This document shows, piece after piece, positions 47,935 to 60,767 of a stretch of 64,000 nucleotides of DNA. The position numbers were made by a program, and so were the translations under genes. The stretch comes from Gerris lacustris (taxonomy: Eukaryota > Arthropoda > Insecta > Hemiptera > Gerridae), in contig OX578277.1 of NCBI GenBank assembly GCA_951217055.1, forward strand, positions 58,834,173 through 58,898,172, in the 5' to 3' direction. Numbering within the stretch: position 1 is the first letter of the stretch; each line of letters starts with the position of its first letter. The notes below the pieces were generated by a model. The model was not told where the DNA came from. It ran no database searches and worked only from the letters and a program-made list of their open reading frames with translations.

Positions 47935-49130
47935 TATTTTATTTCCATTTTTAATTTTTTGACCGATTTGACAAAGGGCGCTATTAGAACAAAAGAGATT
48001 TGCAAAGTGTGTAGCTGTTATTGTTATAGTCATTCGTAGGGCGCCTTTGGATAAAGAATTTGATAAAGGGCGCCATTAGAACAACGGATATTATCGAGGG
48101 CGCCCAGTATCAAACAAGATTGAAAACCCATCTCAATTAATCCAGTAATTACTGAAATATTTATATATTCGTTAATTTGCAAAGTGTGTAGCTGTTATTG
48201 TTATAGTCATATGTAGGGCGCCTTTGGAGCAAGGGCGCCAAGGAACATAATATTTAGAAAATAATTCAAATTGAATGGATTAATTTTCACCTTTTAAAGT
48301 CAACTAAATGAATTTGACAAAGGGCGCCATTAGAACAACAGATATTATCGAGGGCGCGCAGTATCAAACAAGATTGGAAACCCATCTCAATTAATCCAGT
48401 AATTACTGAAATATTATAGATTAAATATAGAAAGAGTTAGTCAGTGACTAGGTGTCGGCTAGGCACTACTCATGATTATTTTTGACTCGTAAATGTGATT
48501 TTATACAACTGTAAACTTTTTAATTGGTAAATATTTATTTCTATGGTTATATTAATTATATTTATATAACATCCACACTAATTTATTTAAATGACTGTAT
48601 TTTGTGACTTTTAATTATGTATAAAAGATATATGATCTAATTATTAAATATACTTACAGGTATGAAGATGTCCCAAAATAGGGATGAAATATCACCTTTA
48701 AACTAATATCTTGAATTATTTTTTACCCCAAATTGACACTTTAAAAATTAAAATTAAATATTTATATATTCGCTAATATTTGCAAAGCGTGTTGCTGTTA
48801 TTGTTATAGTCTTACGTAGGGCGCCTTTGGAGCGAGAGGAATCAGCAAGGACGCCAAGAAATAAAAAATGTTTGGAAAATAATGCAATTGAATGGGTTAA
48901 TTAAACACCTATTATAGTTTACTAAATGAATTTGACGAAGGGCGCCCTTGGAGCAACAGGAAATCAGCAAGGGCGTAGCCGAAAAACAAAAAATGTTTGG
49001 AAACCAATGTTTCCATGATAAATAAAATTAATATTTTATTTATGTATTCGCTGTAGCTGTTACGTTTTGCAAAGGGCGCCTTTGGCGCAATAGAAATCTG
49101 CAGGGGTGCCAAAAATTAAAAATGTTTGGA
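47935..49130. repeat. Degenerate array of GGGCGCC-containing repeats
   Basis: A block like TTTGCAAAGTGTGTAGCTGT followed by GTAGGGCGCCTTTGGAGCA recurs near 48000, 48178, 48780 and 49060. Companion blocks around AAAGGGCGCCATTAGAACAA recur at 47974, 48065 and 48320. A longer segment ending CCAGTAATTACTGAAATAT is present twice (48060-48160, 48320-48417). It lies directly upstream of the dead hAT transposase and may be that element's sub-terminal repeat region, which is inference. Confidence 0.6.
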
Positions 49131-49489
49131 ACCCACAGTGAATTAATAAATTAAAAGTCAAAACCATATTACTCAAAACCTTGTATACGTAATTTCACAT
49201 TTGCCCATGCATTGAACTTAGAAATATGATTTTTCAATTTTAATTTTTTGATGTGACTCCAAAATGGAAAATTTTTAAGAGGATTCGCAAAAAAAAAGAA
49301 ATATCATTATACATATTCTGCATCTCGGGGGGTGGGGTTTGAGCAGGTAAACGCGGTTAGGGGTATAAATCCGTCGGCGGTAAAACGGAGGAACTTGCTA
49401 TGGTTGAGGAGATTAGAATAAGGATTTTATTACAATAGAGTAATTCACAGAAAGGAAATGATTTCGCTTGGTAATGGGGAATTTCTAGT

Positions 49490-51170
49490 CAACTATTCGT
49501 GCAAATTATTTTCAGAGCAGGCTTTTTCCCATGTGGCTAAGGAGGAAGGTCTCACGAAGTGGAAGAAGTTAAATAAAAAAATTCCAGAACACGAAAATCC
49601 TTAAGCTACAAAAAAATGTTTTGTTCTTGGAAAACATTAGAGGATCTAAATAAAGGAGGAATTGACAAAGAACTATAGGAACAAATATCGCAGGAAGAGA
49701 ATCGCTGGAAGTCAGTTTTATATGCCGTTCTTGATGTAATTATGCATTTGGCCTATCAAGGCTGTGCTTTTCGAGGATCGTATGTCGTATGAAAGCCTTG
49801 ACTTTAGTGATCCCAGTAGTGGAAAGTTCTTAAACCAGCGTGACTTACTCTTTTTCTTAGCGTGACTTACTTTAAGCTCTTAAACACCATTGACTTACTC
49901 TCTCGATAGCCGATAGCACACCCCAACTACGAGAACACATAATCCGCCCAAAAAAAGGTCAGCTACTTTTCGCACAATATCCAACGAGTTTTTGGATATC
50001 ATTGCAACAAAAGTAAGAGGAAAAATTCTGAGTGACTTAAGAGAAGCAAAGTATTTCTCTGTCATGTTTGACTGTACCCCTGATGTTAGCCACTTGGAGC
50101 AGATGTCTCAAGTCATCAGGTACATAAACTTAAGTGCGGGCCAGAGATTTGCGAGAATTTCATTGATTTTTTTCACAGTTATTGAGAAGGCACCCGCCTT
50201 CTCAATAACTGGTTATTACGGCACTTTCTGAAGTAATAACCAAAAAACTCAAAAGTGATGGTTTGGATTTTAAGAACTGTAGAGGGTAGTTATATGACAA
50301 TGGTGCTAACATAGCTGGAAAGTACAAAGTTGTTCAAACCCGTTTGCAGGAAAATAAAAATAATGATCTTGCTTACTTCGTACCCTGTGCTGGGCATTCA
50401 CTAAAATTAATTGGGGTCAATGCTGCGAGCGTCACTCATGAAGCAGAAACTAACTTTGGAGTTTTAAATTGTCTTCATTCATTTTTAGCAGCATCAACTA
50501 ATAGGTGGGAAGTTTTGCTCAAAAACATACCTATCTCTCTCAAGCTACAGAGCGGAACTAGGTCGTCAACAAAGCGGGAAGCTGTAATAGTTATTTACAA
50601 GCATCTTGGAGGAATTAATACTGCTTTAAAGTATATAGTAGCATGTTTGACTTCAAGTTCTGAAACAAAACCAGAAGCGAGAAGGGAAGGAGTCTTTTAA
50701 AAAGTATTAGCACTTTTGAATTTGTGACATTTTTTGCTTCTGGTTCAAGGAGCTAACTAGGATTGACATTGTCAACAAACTCCTCCAGAAAAAATTTATC
50801 TCAATTGCTCAATCAGTTCTCCACATTTACCGCCTTATACGGGAGGAAACTGGGGAAAATAATGCAAGAGATGCAGTCACTGAAGCTAAGACCATAGCTG
50901 AAGGCCTTAACATAGATCATCAATTAGGTGGATCATCAAAGAGGTGCGTAAACGAAAAAAAGAAAAGGATGGCTGATGAAATAAGTAAAGAGGAAAGTGG
51001 AAAGTATTGAATGGACACCAGAGACGAGGTTTCAAATAATGCTTCTTCAAATAATAGACCACATCCTAAGTTCTCTCTAAGGATTAGAAGGGTAACCCTT
51101 ACAGCGTGAAAGCAAATATGTTGAGAGAAGAGTATGACGTTAAGAAGACAATAGAATAATTCAAATTTAA
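49490..51170 (+). pseudogene. Dead hAT transposase (ZMYM1/DUF4371-type)
   Basis: Broken plus-strand frames follow the order of hAT-like ZMYM1/DUF4371 proteins: a TTF-type zinc-finger remnant (CKLFSEQAFSHVAKEEGLTK near 49520); a helical segment with WKSVLYAVLD and CAFRGS (49700-49785); the catalytic-core start with YFSVMFDCTPDVSHLEQMSQ (49992-50231); an internal part with NDLAYFVPCAGHSLKLIGV and a KREAV block (50344-50700); and a C-terminal helix (VNKLLQKKFISIAQ, near 50778). At least four frameshifts or stops interrupt it. A transposon end lies downstream at 51333-51383. Confidence 0.78.
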
Positions 51171-51314
51171 ATTTCTCCAAAGATGGGAGGGGTAGCTTTA
51201 TGAATAATATGACTGGATATTATAACATTTACGGTTTGTGGAGTGTTTATTGCAATATCACCGTCAATTGGATTTTTTTTCTTTCTTTTTTTCACGTCGT
51301 AAAAAAACGGAAAC

Positions 51315-51383
51315 GGGGGGGGGGGGGGGGGGGCGCCGAAAAAATTCTGGCCCCGGGCGCCGGAAAGCCTAGATCCGTCACTG
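51315..51383. repeat. Poly-G run and hAT-type terminal sequence
   Basis: A run of 19 G is followed by GGGCGCCGGAAAGCCTAGAT and ends CCGTCACTG at 51383. Read in reverse this is CAGTGACGGATCTAGGC, a common hAT end. It probably closes the dead hAT element upstream; the matching left end was not found. Confidence 0.55.
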
Positions 51384-51410
51384 TGAACACATTATAAATA
51401 ATAATAAATT

Positions 51411-51480
51411 AACTAAGCATCACGTAGGTTTATCATTGAAACAAGCTTAATGCAATAAATATTTAATATTATATTCATGT
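51411..51480 (-). mobile_element. Decayed 3'-end fragment of the Helentron-like family
   Basis: AACTAAGCATCACGTAGGTTTATCATTGAA is a diverged copy of the family's end block (CTAGGCATCGCGTGGCTCTATCATTGAA in copy 4), followed by a related AT-rich run. Confidence 0.5.
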
Positions 51481-51539
51481 TTTCTAGGATCTGGGACCGA
51501 GACTATATGAGAAAATTAGTCTGAGTTGTCTCGGACCGA

Positions 51540-51877
51540 TTTTTTATATCTTACTAAACTATTGAAAATAAGAAAAAATTAGTAAATTTGTAATTAGTAA
51601 TTTGTTTTTTTTCTTGTAAGTGTCCGCCATTTTGGAACGGGAATAGGTAGAAAGATCGGGTTTGCGGCAATTTTTTTTATGACCTTTCCAAAAATGTATC
51701 ACTTTATGGTTGTTCCAGTTAAAAATTTCAAAGTTGTATCCAATATGGCGGAAAAAATTATTACCCACCAAAAAAGTCGTTTTTTAAAATGATAAAGATT
51801 CCCGCAAACCGGAACTTAATATCTTAATTATAACCGGAGATATTAAGCCGTTTTCGGACTTTTGGATCACCCTATAT
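51540..51877. repeat. Mariner-type MITE relic
   Basis: The right end reads, in reverse, TATAGGGTGATCCAAAAGTC, a common mariner-like terminus. An internal CCGCCATTTTGGAAC segment and an inverted AATATGGCGG-like segment lie inside. Boundaries are uncertain. Confidence 0.35.
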
Positions 51878-51883
51878 ATAATA

Positions 51884-53948
51884 TACACATATATACAAAT
51901 AGGATAGAATCATCAATTGTTTTAGTTCAATTACTTTGAAAATTTAGTCTTCAAATATAGTGCAACCTTAAAATGAATAAAATATTACACAAAAGATGAT
52001 AAAAGAATAATATTTTGCAACTACTCAAAAAAATCAGTATGATGATGTCTTCTTTTCGTTAAAACTGAAATTAATAAAATATTTAAATAACTTCAAAAGC
52101 CAGACAAACTTTCAGCAGAAAATGTATAAAAAAGTACTTAAATTTTTCCAGAAATGAATACATATTTTTATCCATTATATTATACAATAAAGTCTGTATA
52201 ATATCATCTTTCATGATTAAATTAAAATTATCTCTCCTTCACACACACACACAAATATATATATTATAGAAACAATATAAAATCCATAATTTTTTTTTTA
52301 AATTGATTAATTAATTAAATTTAGATTGTTTAATATTGGATATGAAATTGATTGATTCAGTACATATTACCCTAAACATTACAGTATTTGGTGTAGATTG
52401 ATTTATACTAAATTTTAACTTATCTTTACGTGTATAATATTGTGATACATTTAATAAATAGCTACGATTACAAGGCACTACTTATGTAAAGGCATGTTAA
52501 AAAATAAATATTGAATAACAGAAGGGTAAAATAATTATAAAATTTATAAATTGCAAAAACTTTAAATTATAATAAAAATTAAGTATTATTAGTATTAGTA
52601 TTTTAAAATAATAACTAAATTAGTTTACATCAGGAATTATGTTTGTTCTTGTGTAACTGTCTTCTCAACATATTTGTGAACACCCATACTTTTGAAAACA
52701 GCCTATCCAATTTTGATGAAAATTGGATATTTTGATGAAAATTGGATAGCATCATAAATTATCCCATATGATTTTCAACCTTCTGCCTTCATTTTTTTCT
52801 ATCACATTAATGAAACTTAATTTATTAACAAACCCTCATTATTTTAATTTATCTCATTATACTATATTTAATTCTAATGCGACCATTCTTCCAGGGGTAG
52901 GGTTGGAAGAAGTTGGGTGTACCCTAGTTGGGCAGACTTGGTTTCTTATTTTTTTTTTAATGAAGAGTCCATTTTACACAGATAAATGGCACATGCTCTC
53001 CATCACTGAATAAATAAATGTAAAGTCAGAAATTACATAAATTGCTTGTAAATAGTACATACTTGAAAGTAGATATTTTGCTTTAGACAGTACGGCTTAG
53101 GTACCAATCTACTTCTAAAATAGAGTTGTTCATGGTTAAATTAATATGACATAGGAATAATTAATAATATTAATTTTGGACTTGAATAATTATAAAATAA
53201 ATTAAAACAGTACCCTAATTTTAATCTTATGCTAAATTATAAATATAAGTTAAGTTTTATTTTATTAGTTTTATAATATCATTTTAGTAATATAGATACT
53301 TTATTTGAGATCATATTTGATATTTAAAGGTTATAGTAGTTTTTGTGTGACTGTTCCTATTCTATATACATTTTTTTATTATTAAGTTCTGGCAGAAGAA
53401 TGATATTTCTTCATCTAGTCTAGGAGTCCTTCAAAGAATATAAGTAAAATTACTTCGTATAAAGGATTAATATAAGCTGTTGTTCAACTGAGGTTTAGAA
53501 TAATTAAAATATTTCTTGGAGTGACCACATTTCCAACTCTAAGGGCTAGACCTAGATCTATAAATACTGTTGCTATTTTGTATATAATATATAGTGCTTG
53601 AATTACGTTGTATTTAAATAGTTTCTAATATGCTGAAGGCTTCAATGAAAGATATAATGAATCGCCTAGATAGAAGATATAATGAATGAAAAAGTAGGAA
53701 CAACATTTTTCCCCCTCATCTTAGGTCAGATACACTTTACACATCTATTTAATTTTATCATTGGGAGTAGAAACATGTCTCACCTCTTTAAAACCTGCAC
53801 CAGTTATGTGTTTGTAAAGTAATTTTTAGAATAATTTGTATTGAAAATAAATCATATTAGGATATTTTTTCTCAAATGAAGTAATTTCTATTAAAGTAAA
53901 TAGAAAACATAATTTTAATGTGATCTAAATGCTTGGTGCCTGGTCGAT
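51884..53948. other. Intergenic DNA
   Basis: AT-rich, no gene recognised. A direct repeat of a 25-bp segment around GATGAAAATTGGATA occurs at 52713-52750. Confidence 0.35.
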
Positions 53949-54707
<759 letters not shown>

Positions 54708-55212
54708 GCAACCTGTTTGCTTGTAACAACCTCAAATTAAGGAATACATAATGTAGGATAATTTATAAACTAGGTGTTAAATTAATTCAAGATCTTGTAT
54801 TATTATTATAATTATTTTTTTTTTGGCCAAAATGTAACAATTCCACTAATTTGGCCAGAAAAAAATCAAAACAATAGAAGAGCAAAATGTCTAACTATGT
54901 TTTAAGAGTCATCATATAATATAATTATCTCACCTTTAAACATGAAAATTCTTTGTAGTTAATAAATAAGAGATACACTTATTTACAAAAATAAAAACAA
55001 CAGCTGAAAGACAACATTTTTCAAGAAATAATTTTAAGTAGGTATTTTACCGTAGATATTTCTTCACAGTTAACTTCACATACAAAGGAAGATAAAACAT
55101 TTCTGTACCATCATATATTATTATTGAGGTTTCACAATCAGTGAATGCCACAATTTGTGGCATTGAATTAATATAAAATGTGAGTTTGCCCACAGACATG
55201 TAGTAAACAGTA

Positions 55213-55215
<3 letters not shown>

Positions 55216-55251
<36 letters not shown>
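55216..55251. repeat. Poly-T run
   Basis: An uninterrupted run of about 36 T. It could be the A-tail of a minus-strand retroposon, but no body or duplication was recognised. Confidence 0.6.
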
Positions 55252-55254
<3 letters not shown>

Positions 55255-55772
55255 CAAATTTGACTTCACACTATACATTCAGGACATACTTCAGGTGGAG
55301 TTATCTATGAAGTAAAAGTAGTTTTTTCTAAATTAATTATTCTGATCAAGTTAACTAAACCATTTGTTTTTTTTAGACAAAACTAATAAAATAAAAAACT
55401 TTAAATGCTTATAGTGAAACATTTTGCAGATTGGATTACTACTGGAGATGGGCATAATCGATATTTTTCAATCAATCAATTATTTTTAATCGATTATACT
55501 AATAATCGAATGATTTCACAATCGATTATTTTTTAGAGGAGGGGGTTAAAGTAAAGAAAAAAGGGGAGACAAATAGTTGCGATACCTAAAATACGGGAAC
55601 TTAGCGGCCGTGGTGGACGCCCGACAAAGCGCGGGTTTTTTGCTTTGTCGGCAAACGACACGATAACGAAAAGTCTTTAAACTACTACTCATACTCATAA
55701 TCGCTGCTTCATATTCTTCTTAACCCTTATCACTTTCTTGATCTCTAATTAATATAAAACATTCTTACATAA

Positions 55773-56198
55773 TACTACGTTTCTAGTTTCTACGATGTTT
55801 AAATATGGATTGAATCCTAATTTGGAATTAAACTAGTTAGGTGTTTCCATAAGTAGTATTGAATCCGTATTCAATACGAAATAAAAAAAAAAACTTTTCT
55901 TGGTTACTTTTGCTAAAGGTTATAAATAATTTTGTAACCTTCACCTTTTATAACCATGTTTTTATTACGTATTGTAACATATTTGACTACAGTTTCTACT
56001 TCTACAGAAATACGCTGACACGCGTTCTGCGCATGTCAGGATCGAGTTCAAGTGTTTCCATGCAACTCGATCCTGATATGATCCCAGAATTTAGTGTATC
56101 GTATTGGGATCGGTATCGTATTTAATCTAGGTTTCCATGGACACTTTGGATCCATAAACTGTATTCAATCCGTATTTAAACATCGTGGAAACGTAGTA
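55773..56198. repeat. Nested fold-back element inside the hAT-like element
   Basis: CTACGATGTTTAAATATGGA (from about 55791) is answered inverted by the segment ending ACATCGTGGAAACGTAGTA at 56198. Inside are several GTTTCCAT motifs and ATTGAATCCGTATTCAATAC palindromes. Probably a MITE inserted into the older element. Confidence 0.55.
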
Positions 56199-57123
56199 AC
56201 ACTGTTTAAGTCACATTCGTTTTCGTTCCTTGCCCAATTATTTTAGAGAGCAAATAATTTACATTGCTTTAAGTGATTGGGAAATTTAGTTTTGTATATT
56301 GAGGTGATTTTAGTTTTTCAAAAATTAGACTTTTTTTGGCACTAACCAATTATGTATCTTATCTATATACTATATAACTGATTTTTCTAAAATTTAGTTA
56401 TTGCTTGCTATACTTAATTAGTATCATATTATGTTAAAATAATTATATTTATGTTTTAATAAGTTTCAAACTATATAGTTAGAATTATTTATATAATTAC
56501 TTTTAATTACCTTTAAATTATTTTTCTTAAATATAAGAATAACTATTTATTTAATCCAAGAGAGAGGGGGTTAAGCGAATTGTTACCTATGAACTTATTG
56601 TATGGGGGTTTTTAAGGAAAAGAGAGATTTACTTGATTTTATTGGATAATTGAAACGCGGTGTGAAATCAATATTTATTTTAAGCCTATATTGGAATTAC
56701 TTAAAATGTAAAATATGTTATAACATATTTTTTATAAATAAATATAATACATAGAAACAACCATGAATTTCGAATCGTTTTCATAATTATGAAAAGGTGC
56801 GTATTAGGACGCGGCATCATTCCGATTTCTGATTCCGAATGACAGTGCTCGGTATCGGTTATTATTGTAACAGGGTTAGGTACTAGGACTAGGTATCCGA
56901 GATCGTGAAAAGATTCGAAATGCAAGCGCCGACATTTCGATTCCGAATGACAGAGCTCGGTATCGTTAACTAGCAACTGGGTTAGGCACTAGGCCTTGGG
57001 CCTAGGCATCCGATTGTGAAAAGATTCGAAATGCAAGCACCGACATTTCGATTCCGAGCGTCCGATTCAAGAATAAATTATATTCAGTGAACGAACGATG
57101 GGTGGAATTTCGATTATGAGTGA

Positions 57124-57325
57124 TCGGACCCGGAGTCGAACACTCGATAATGAGAACGATTTCGAATTGAGTTGAACTAACTTCGAGCGATCAAATAATC
57201 GGTCTCATAATCGAGTGTTCGGACCCGGAGCCGATCACTCGATTATGAGAACAATTTCGAATAATAATCGAATTGAGTTGAACTAACTTCGAGCGATCAA
57301 ATTATCGGTCTCATATACCGATTAT
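57124..57325 (+). repeat. 95-107 bp tandem duplication
   Basis: Two adjacent copies begin TCGGACCCGGAG (57124 and 57219) and share the AGTTGAACTAACTTCGAGCG block. The second has a short extra AATAATCG segment. It lies near the right end of the hAT-like element. Confidence 0.75.
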
Positions 57326-57412
57326 AAATAAACGATAACGAGTATTCGATTATTGTTGCATAATCGATTTAAACGATTATTTTAATCGATTATGCCCATC
57401 ACTAATTACTAC

Positions 57413-58698
57413 CGTAACCTTTATGGTATGTACACATATTTAACAGATAAGCAGCGAAATGTTCTGGCAAGTAATCATTTTGTAAATAATTATTGTCCTA
57501 AGTAATAAATATTTAAATAAAAAAAAATACAGTCATTTGGATATTGTCACAAGGAAATTGAGAGATAATATAACTATTAAAATAAGTAATTATAACACTA
57601 AAAAGAGTATGGCACAAAATTACATTAAATAAGTAGCAGAATTATTTTTAGTCGTAAAAATACAAACACTAAGAAAATCAATCAATAAAAACATTTTAAG
57701 TTGTAACCTAATTTTTATCAACACATGAAGGTAAAACAAATAGTTGTAAAAATTAAATTCCTCTAAACCACCTCCATTTTATTTCATAAGGCAATTTAGA
57801 TAGTTTGTTATTGAACTCATATTAAAATTGTGCCAACAAATATAAAACAATGTTGACCTACACTATTTATATTAAACCTTTCCTTATACATAATCAGTCA
57901 TGAGTTTGGATGAACCCATTTTTTTAGTTGTTGCCATGGAAAACCATGGTTAAATTGAATTATTGTTAAACATTTTATGAAATTTATCAGTAAAAACATC
58001 CTAGCCAGTGGAAATTGATTTTCAGCCTTCTGTCGGGAATAAATAACAGCAAATATATATTGTCCCTTAATAATCTTAAAATATATTGTCCCTTATCAGA
58101 TTTTCTCTTAGGCTAATGATAAGTGTTGACATAAGTCAATTTTATTTTAAGTTAAAGTCTTCATTTGCATTAATGATAGAAAATTCTTGTCCCTTGAATC
58201 AGTAACACTCTGGTGTAGTTTTCCCAACAGATGCCATGCCTTTGTTGCTAGAACGGTAACAAATATTTATATTTTTATTTAGTGATTCTTAATGAGCCCA
58301 TAGAAAGCACAACCCCAAGTTAGGCATTCGGTATAAACTTAGTAACAAGAAGCATAGGGAACAAAATATAGTTAGAAAACTATAATTATTAGGTAAACAA
58401 ATTAAATTTAACAAACTGCCTAGATTGGTAACTATGCAATTGCTCAATGCACTGCTAGCACGAAGCAGGCTTATTTCTCTTTTAAGTATCTTAAAGTTAT
58501 CATTGCCAAGTGTAAATAAATTATGAAAATTAAAACACTTTGCCAAAACATTGCCATAAGAAGCAATCTTAGGAGCAAATTATACATTTATTAGGTGAGG
58601 TCTTACTCCTTACATTTTCAATTTTTTAAGTCTTCAAAAGCTCAAACATACAAAATTCTTTAGAATCAATTAATGAAAATGATGCAGAAATATTCAAA
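57413..58698. other. Intergenic DNA
   Basis: AT-rich, no gene recognised. An ATATTGTCCCTTA segment is repeated at 58056-58094. Confidence 0.35.
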
Positions 58699-58733
58699 CG
58701 AAATAAGTGACAATAAAATGTAGATATATATAT

Positions 58734-58828
<95 letters not shown>

Positions 58829-59149
58829 GGGTCATCCTTCTAATATTTATTGAAGAGATGTTTATCAAACAAAATCATAGAGTGTTACAACATATCTTAA
58901 TAAAATATTTACTATATTCATTAAGATTTCTTATCGATGGATAACATTAAAACATAAATAATATTAAACAAAAACAAATAGTAACCATGGATTAAAAATG
59001 GTAATCAATAACAAAATCAAATAAATATATATTTCCTCTGACAGAAGCATCTTCATAAAATGTGTTTTCCAGTAATGCATCTTCAGTAAATAAATAAAAA
59101 CATTCTGAGTGAAAATAGTGAAGATGCGAAATAAGTGACAATAAAATGT

Positions 59150-59186
<37 letters not shown>

Positions 59187-59486
59187 GGGTCATCCTTCTA
59201 ATATTTATTGAAGAGATGTTTATCAAACAAAATCATAGAGTGTTACAACATATCTTAATAAAATATTTACTATATTCATTAAGATTTCTTATCGATGGAT
59301 AACATTAAAACATAAATAATATTAAACAAAAACAAATAGTAACCATGGATTAAAAATGGTAATCAATAACAAAATCAAATAAATATATATTTCCTCTGAC
59401 AGTAGCATCTTCATAAAATGTGTTTTCCAGTAATGCATCTTCAGTAAATAAATAAAAACATTCTGAGTGAAAATAGTGAAGATGCT
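58699..59486 (+). repeat. Recent tandem duplication of a ~360-430 bp unit
   Basis: Two copies begin CGAAATAAGTGACAATAAAA at 58699 and 59127. Outside the microsatellite they match nearly perfectly, with one difference seen (GACAGAAGC against GACAGTAGC). The TA run differs in length: about 100 bp in copy 1 (58727-58825) and about 30 bp in copy 2 (59151-59182). Confidence 0.88.
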
Positions 59487-60557
59487 TGTGGTCATATCAA
59501 AATATATGTGAAATAAGAATAATCATCCTGATACAACGTCAAAGGTAAAACCTTAAAATAAAAATAATATTTCACAGTAATAATTATATTTTTGAATCAC
59601 TATAAACTACTATAGATATTACCACACATACTGAACTCATACTATCAGTTCATTCAACAATAAAAAAACTATATATTTCCTTCGGTGTAACAATGAATCT
59701 TGCACTAATGACTATATAAATATTTTTAAACTAACAAAGCTTCATTAGTGCTAAAAGGTTTAAAAACTTAGAAAATAATTTTATTAGTTGAAATGTGCGT
59801 TTTATCAACTTTTTTTTTTAACAATGTAAAATTACAATTTAAATAAAAATGAATCTTAAATTTAAATTAAGATTAGAAATAGATATTTAACATTTTTGGT
59901 TTTGCAAGACAGCTGAAATAGTTCACGAGTCCAATAATTAGAGATGCAATACTTTTGACAGTGAGTCTAAATTGATATGAAGAACAAGTAAAGAAAAAAT
60001 AAAAAAAATATGACATGCTTTTGCAGATTTTTGTAAAACTAATGGCTGATTCATCGGAAACACATAATCTGTGCAAGATTCAGCTTTCTAGGGACTCGGG
60101 AAGTGGGTCAAATTTAGGTTACAAGATTTAGGGAACAAAATACAAAGCAAGTTAAATAAAAGAGTGTGAAAAATGGTAAGTACTAGTAGATGGTAAATCA
60201 AACAACTTACTATGACTAAATAAATATATAAAGAAATAATTAACCTGAAAACCTGAGAAAATTATTAGTTTTAAAGTAGACATTATGACTATGAGATAGA
60301 TTAGCTTACTGAATCATGTCTCTGAGACATGGCTTTCTTTATTCTATTAAACGTACAAGATTTCAAACTCACAAATGCAAATTAATTAAAAAATACAACT
60401 GAAGAGCTACAATCCAGACCATGTTTGACAGGTAATGCTAGCATTTGTTTAAAAATGTAAATGTATAAATAAAGATGTTCATCTTCTATGATTGTTTCAC
60501 CAGAATGAATACCTAAAGAGGCAAACATTTTTATAATAAATATTACTTAAAAAAAAA
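59487..60557. other. Downstream region of the NCKIPSD-type gene
   Basis: No second gene is recognised. The part near 60557 is expected to hold the 3' untranslated region of the minus-strand gene; AATAAA on that strand (plus-strand TTTATT) occurs at 60468-60474 and elsewhere. Confidence 0.4.
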
Positions 60558-60767
60558 TCATTCTGCAGATAATTCTAACTGACCAAAGACATCAGGCAGG
60601 TTACTTAAGATATCTCGAACTATAGCTCTGTCGGATTCTGAAGGAGGTATTTCCTCAGTAAGGATATGTGTAAGAATACTAGACAGTTCTGAAATTCGGT
60701 GTTCATAGCATACATTTTCACATGAGATAAGAACAAGCTTGCATAAATCAAGATACTCAGTCCGCTT
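60558..60767 (-). CDS. NCKIPSD-type gene, last coding exon
   Basis: 210 nt, phase 0: KRTEYLDLCKLVLISCENVC and onward to the TGA at 60560-60558. The acceptor is TTTTTACAG on the minus strand. Confidence 0.82.
   Translation of the reverse strand, partial: KRTEYLDLCKLVLISCENVCYEHRISELSSILTHILTEEIPPSESDRAIVRDILSNLPDVFGQLELSAE

Larger units (their letters stand above)
55443..57404. mobile_element. 1.96-kb hAT-like non-autonomous element with a perfect 8-bp duplication
   Basis: ATTACTAC is repeated exactly at 55435-55442 and 57405-57412. Just inside, the ends are inverted: TGGAGATGGGCATAATCGAT on the left and TAGTGATGGGCATAATCGAT read on the other strand. Both features are hAT hallmarks. The interior has no transposase. 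It contains a nested fold-back (about 55773-56198), repeated TTTCGATTCCGAATGACAG-type blocks (56818, 56935, 57043) and a 95-107 bp tandem pair (57124-57325). Confidence 0.82.
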
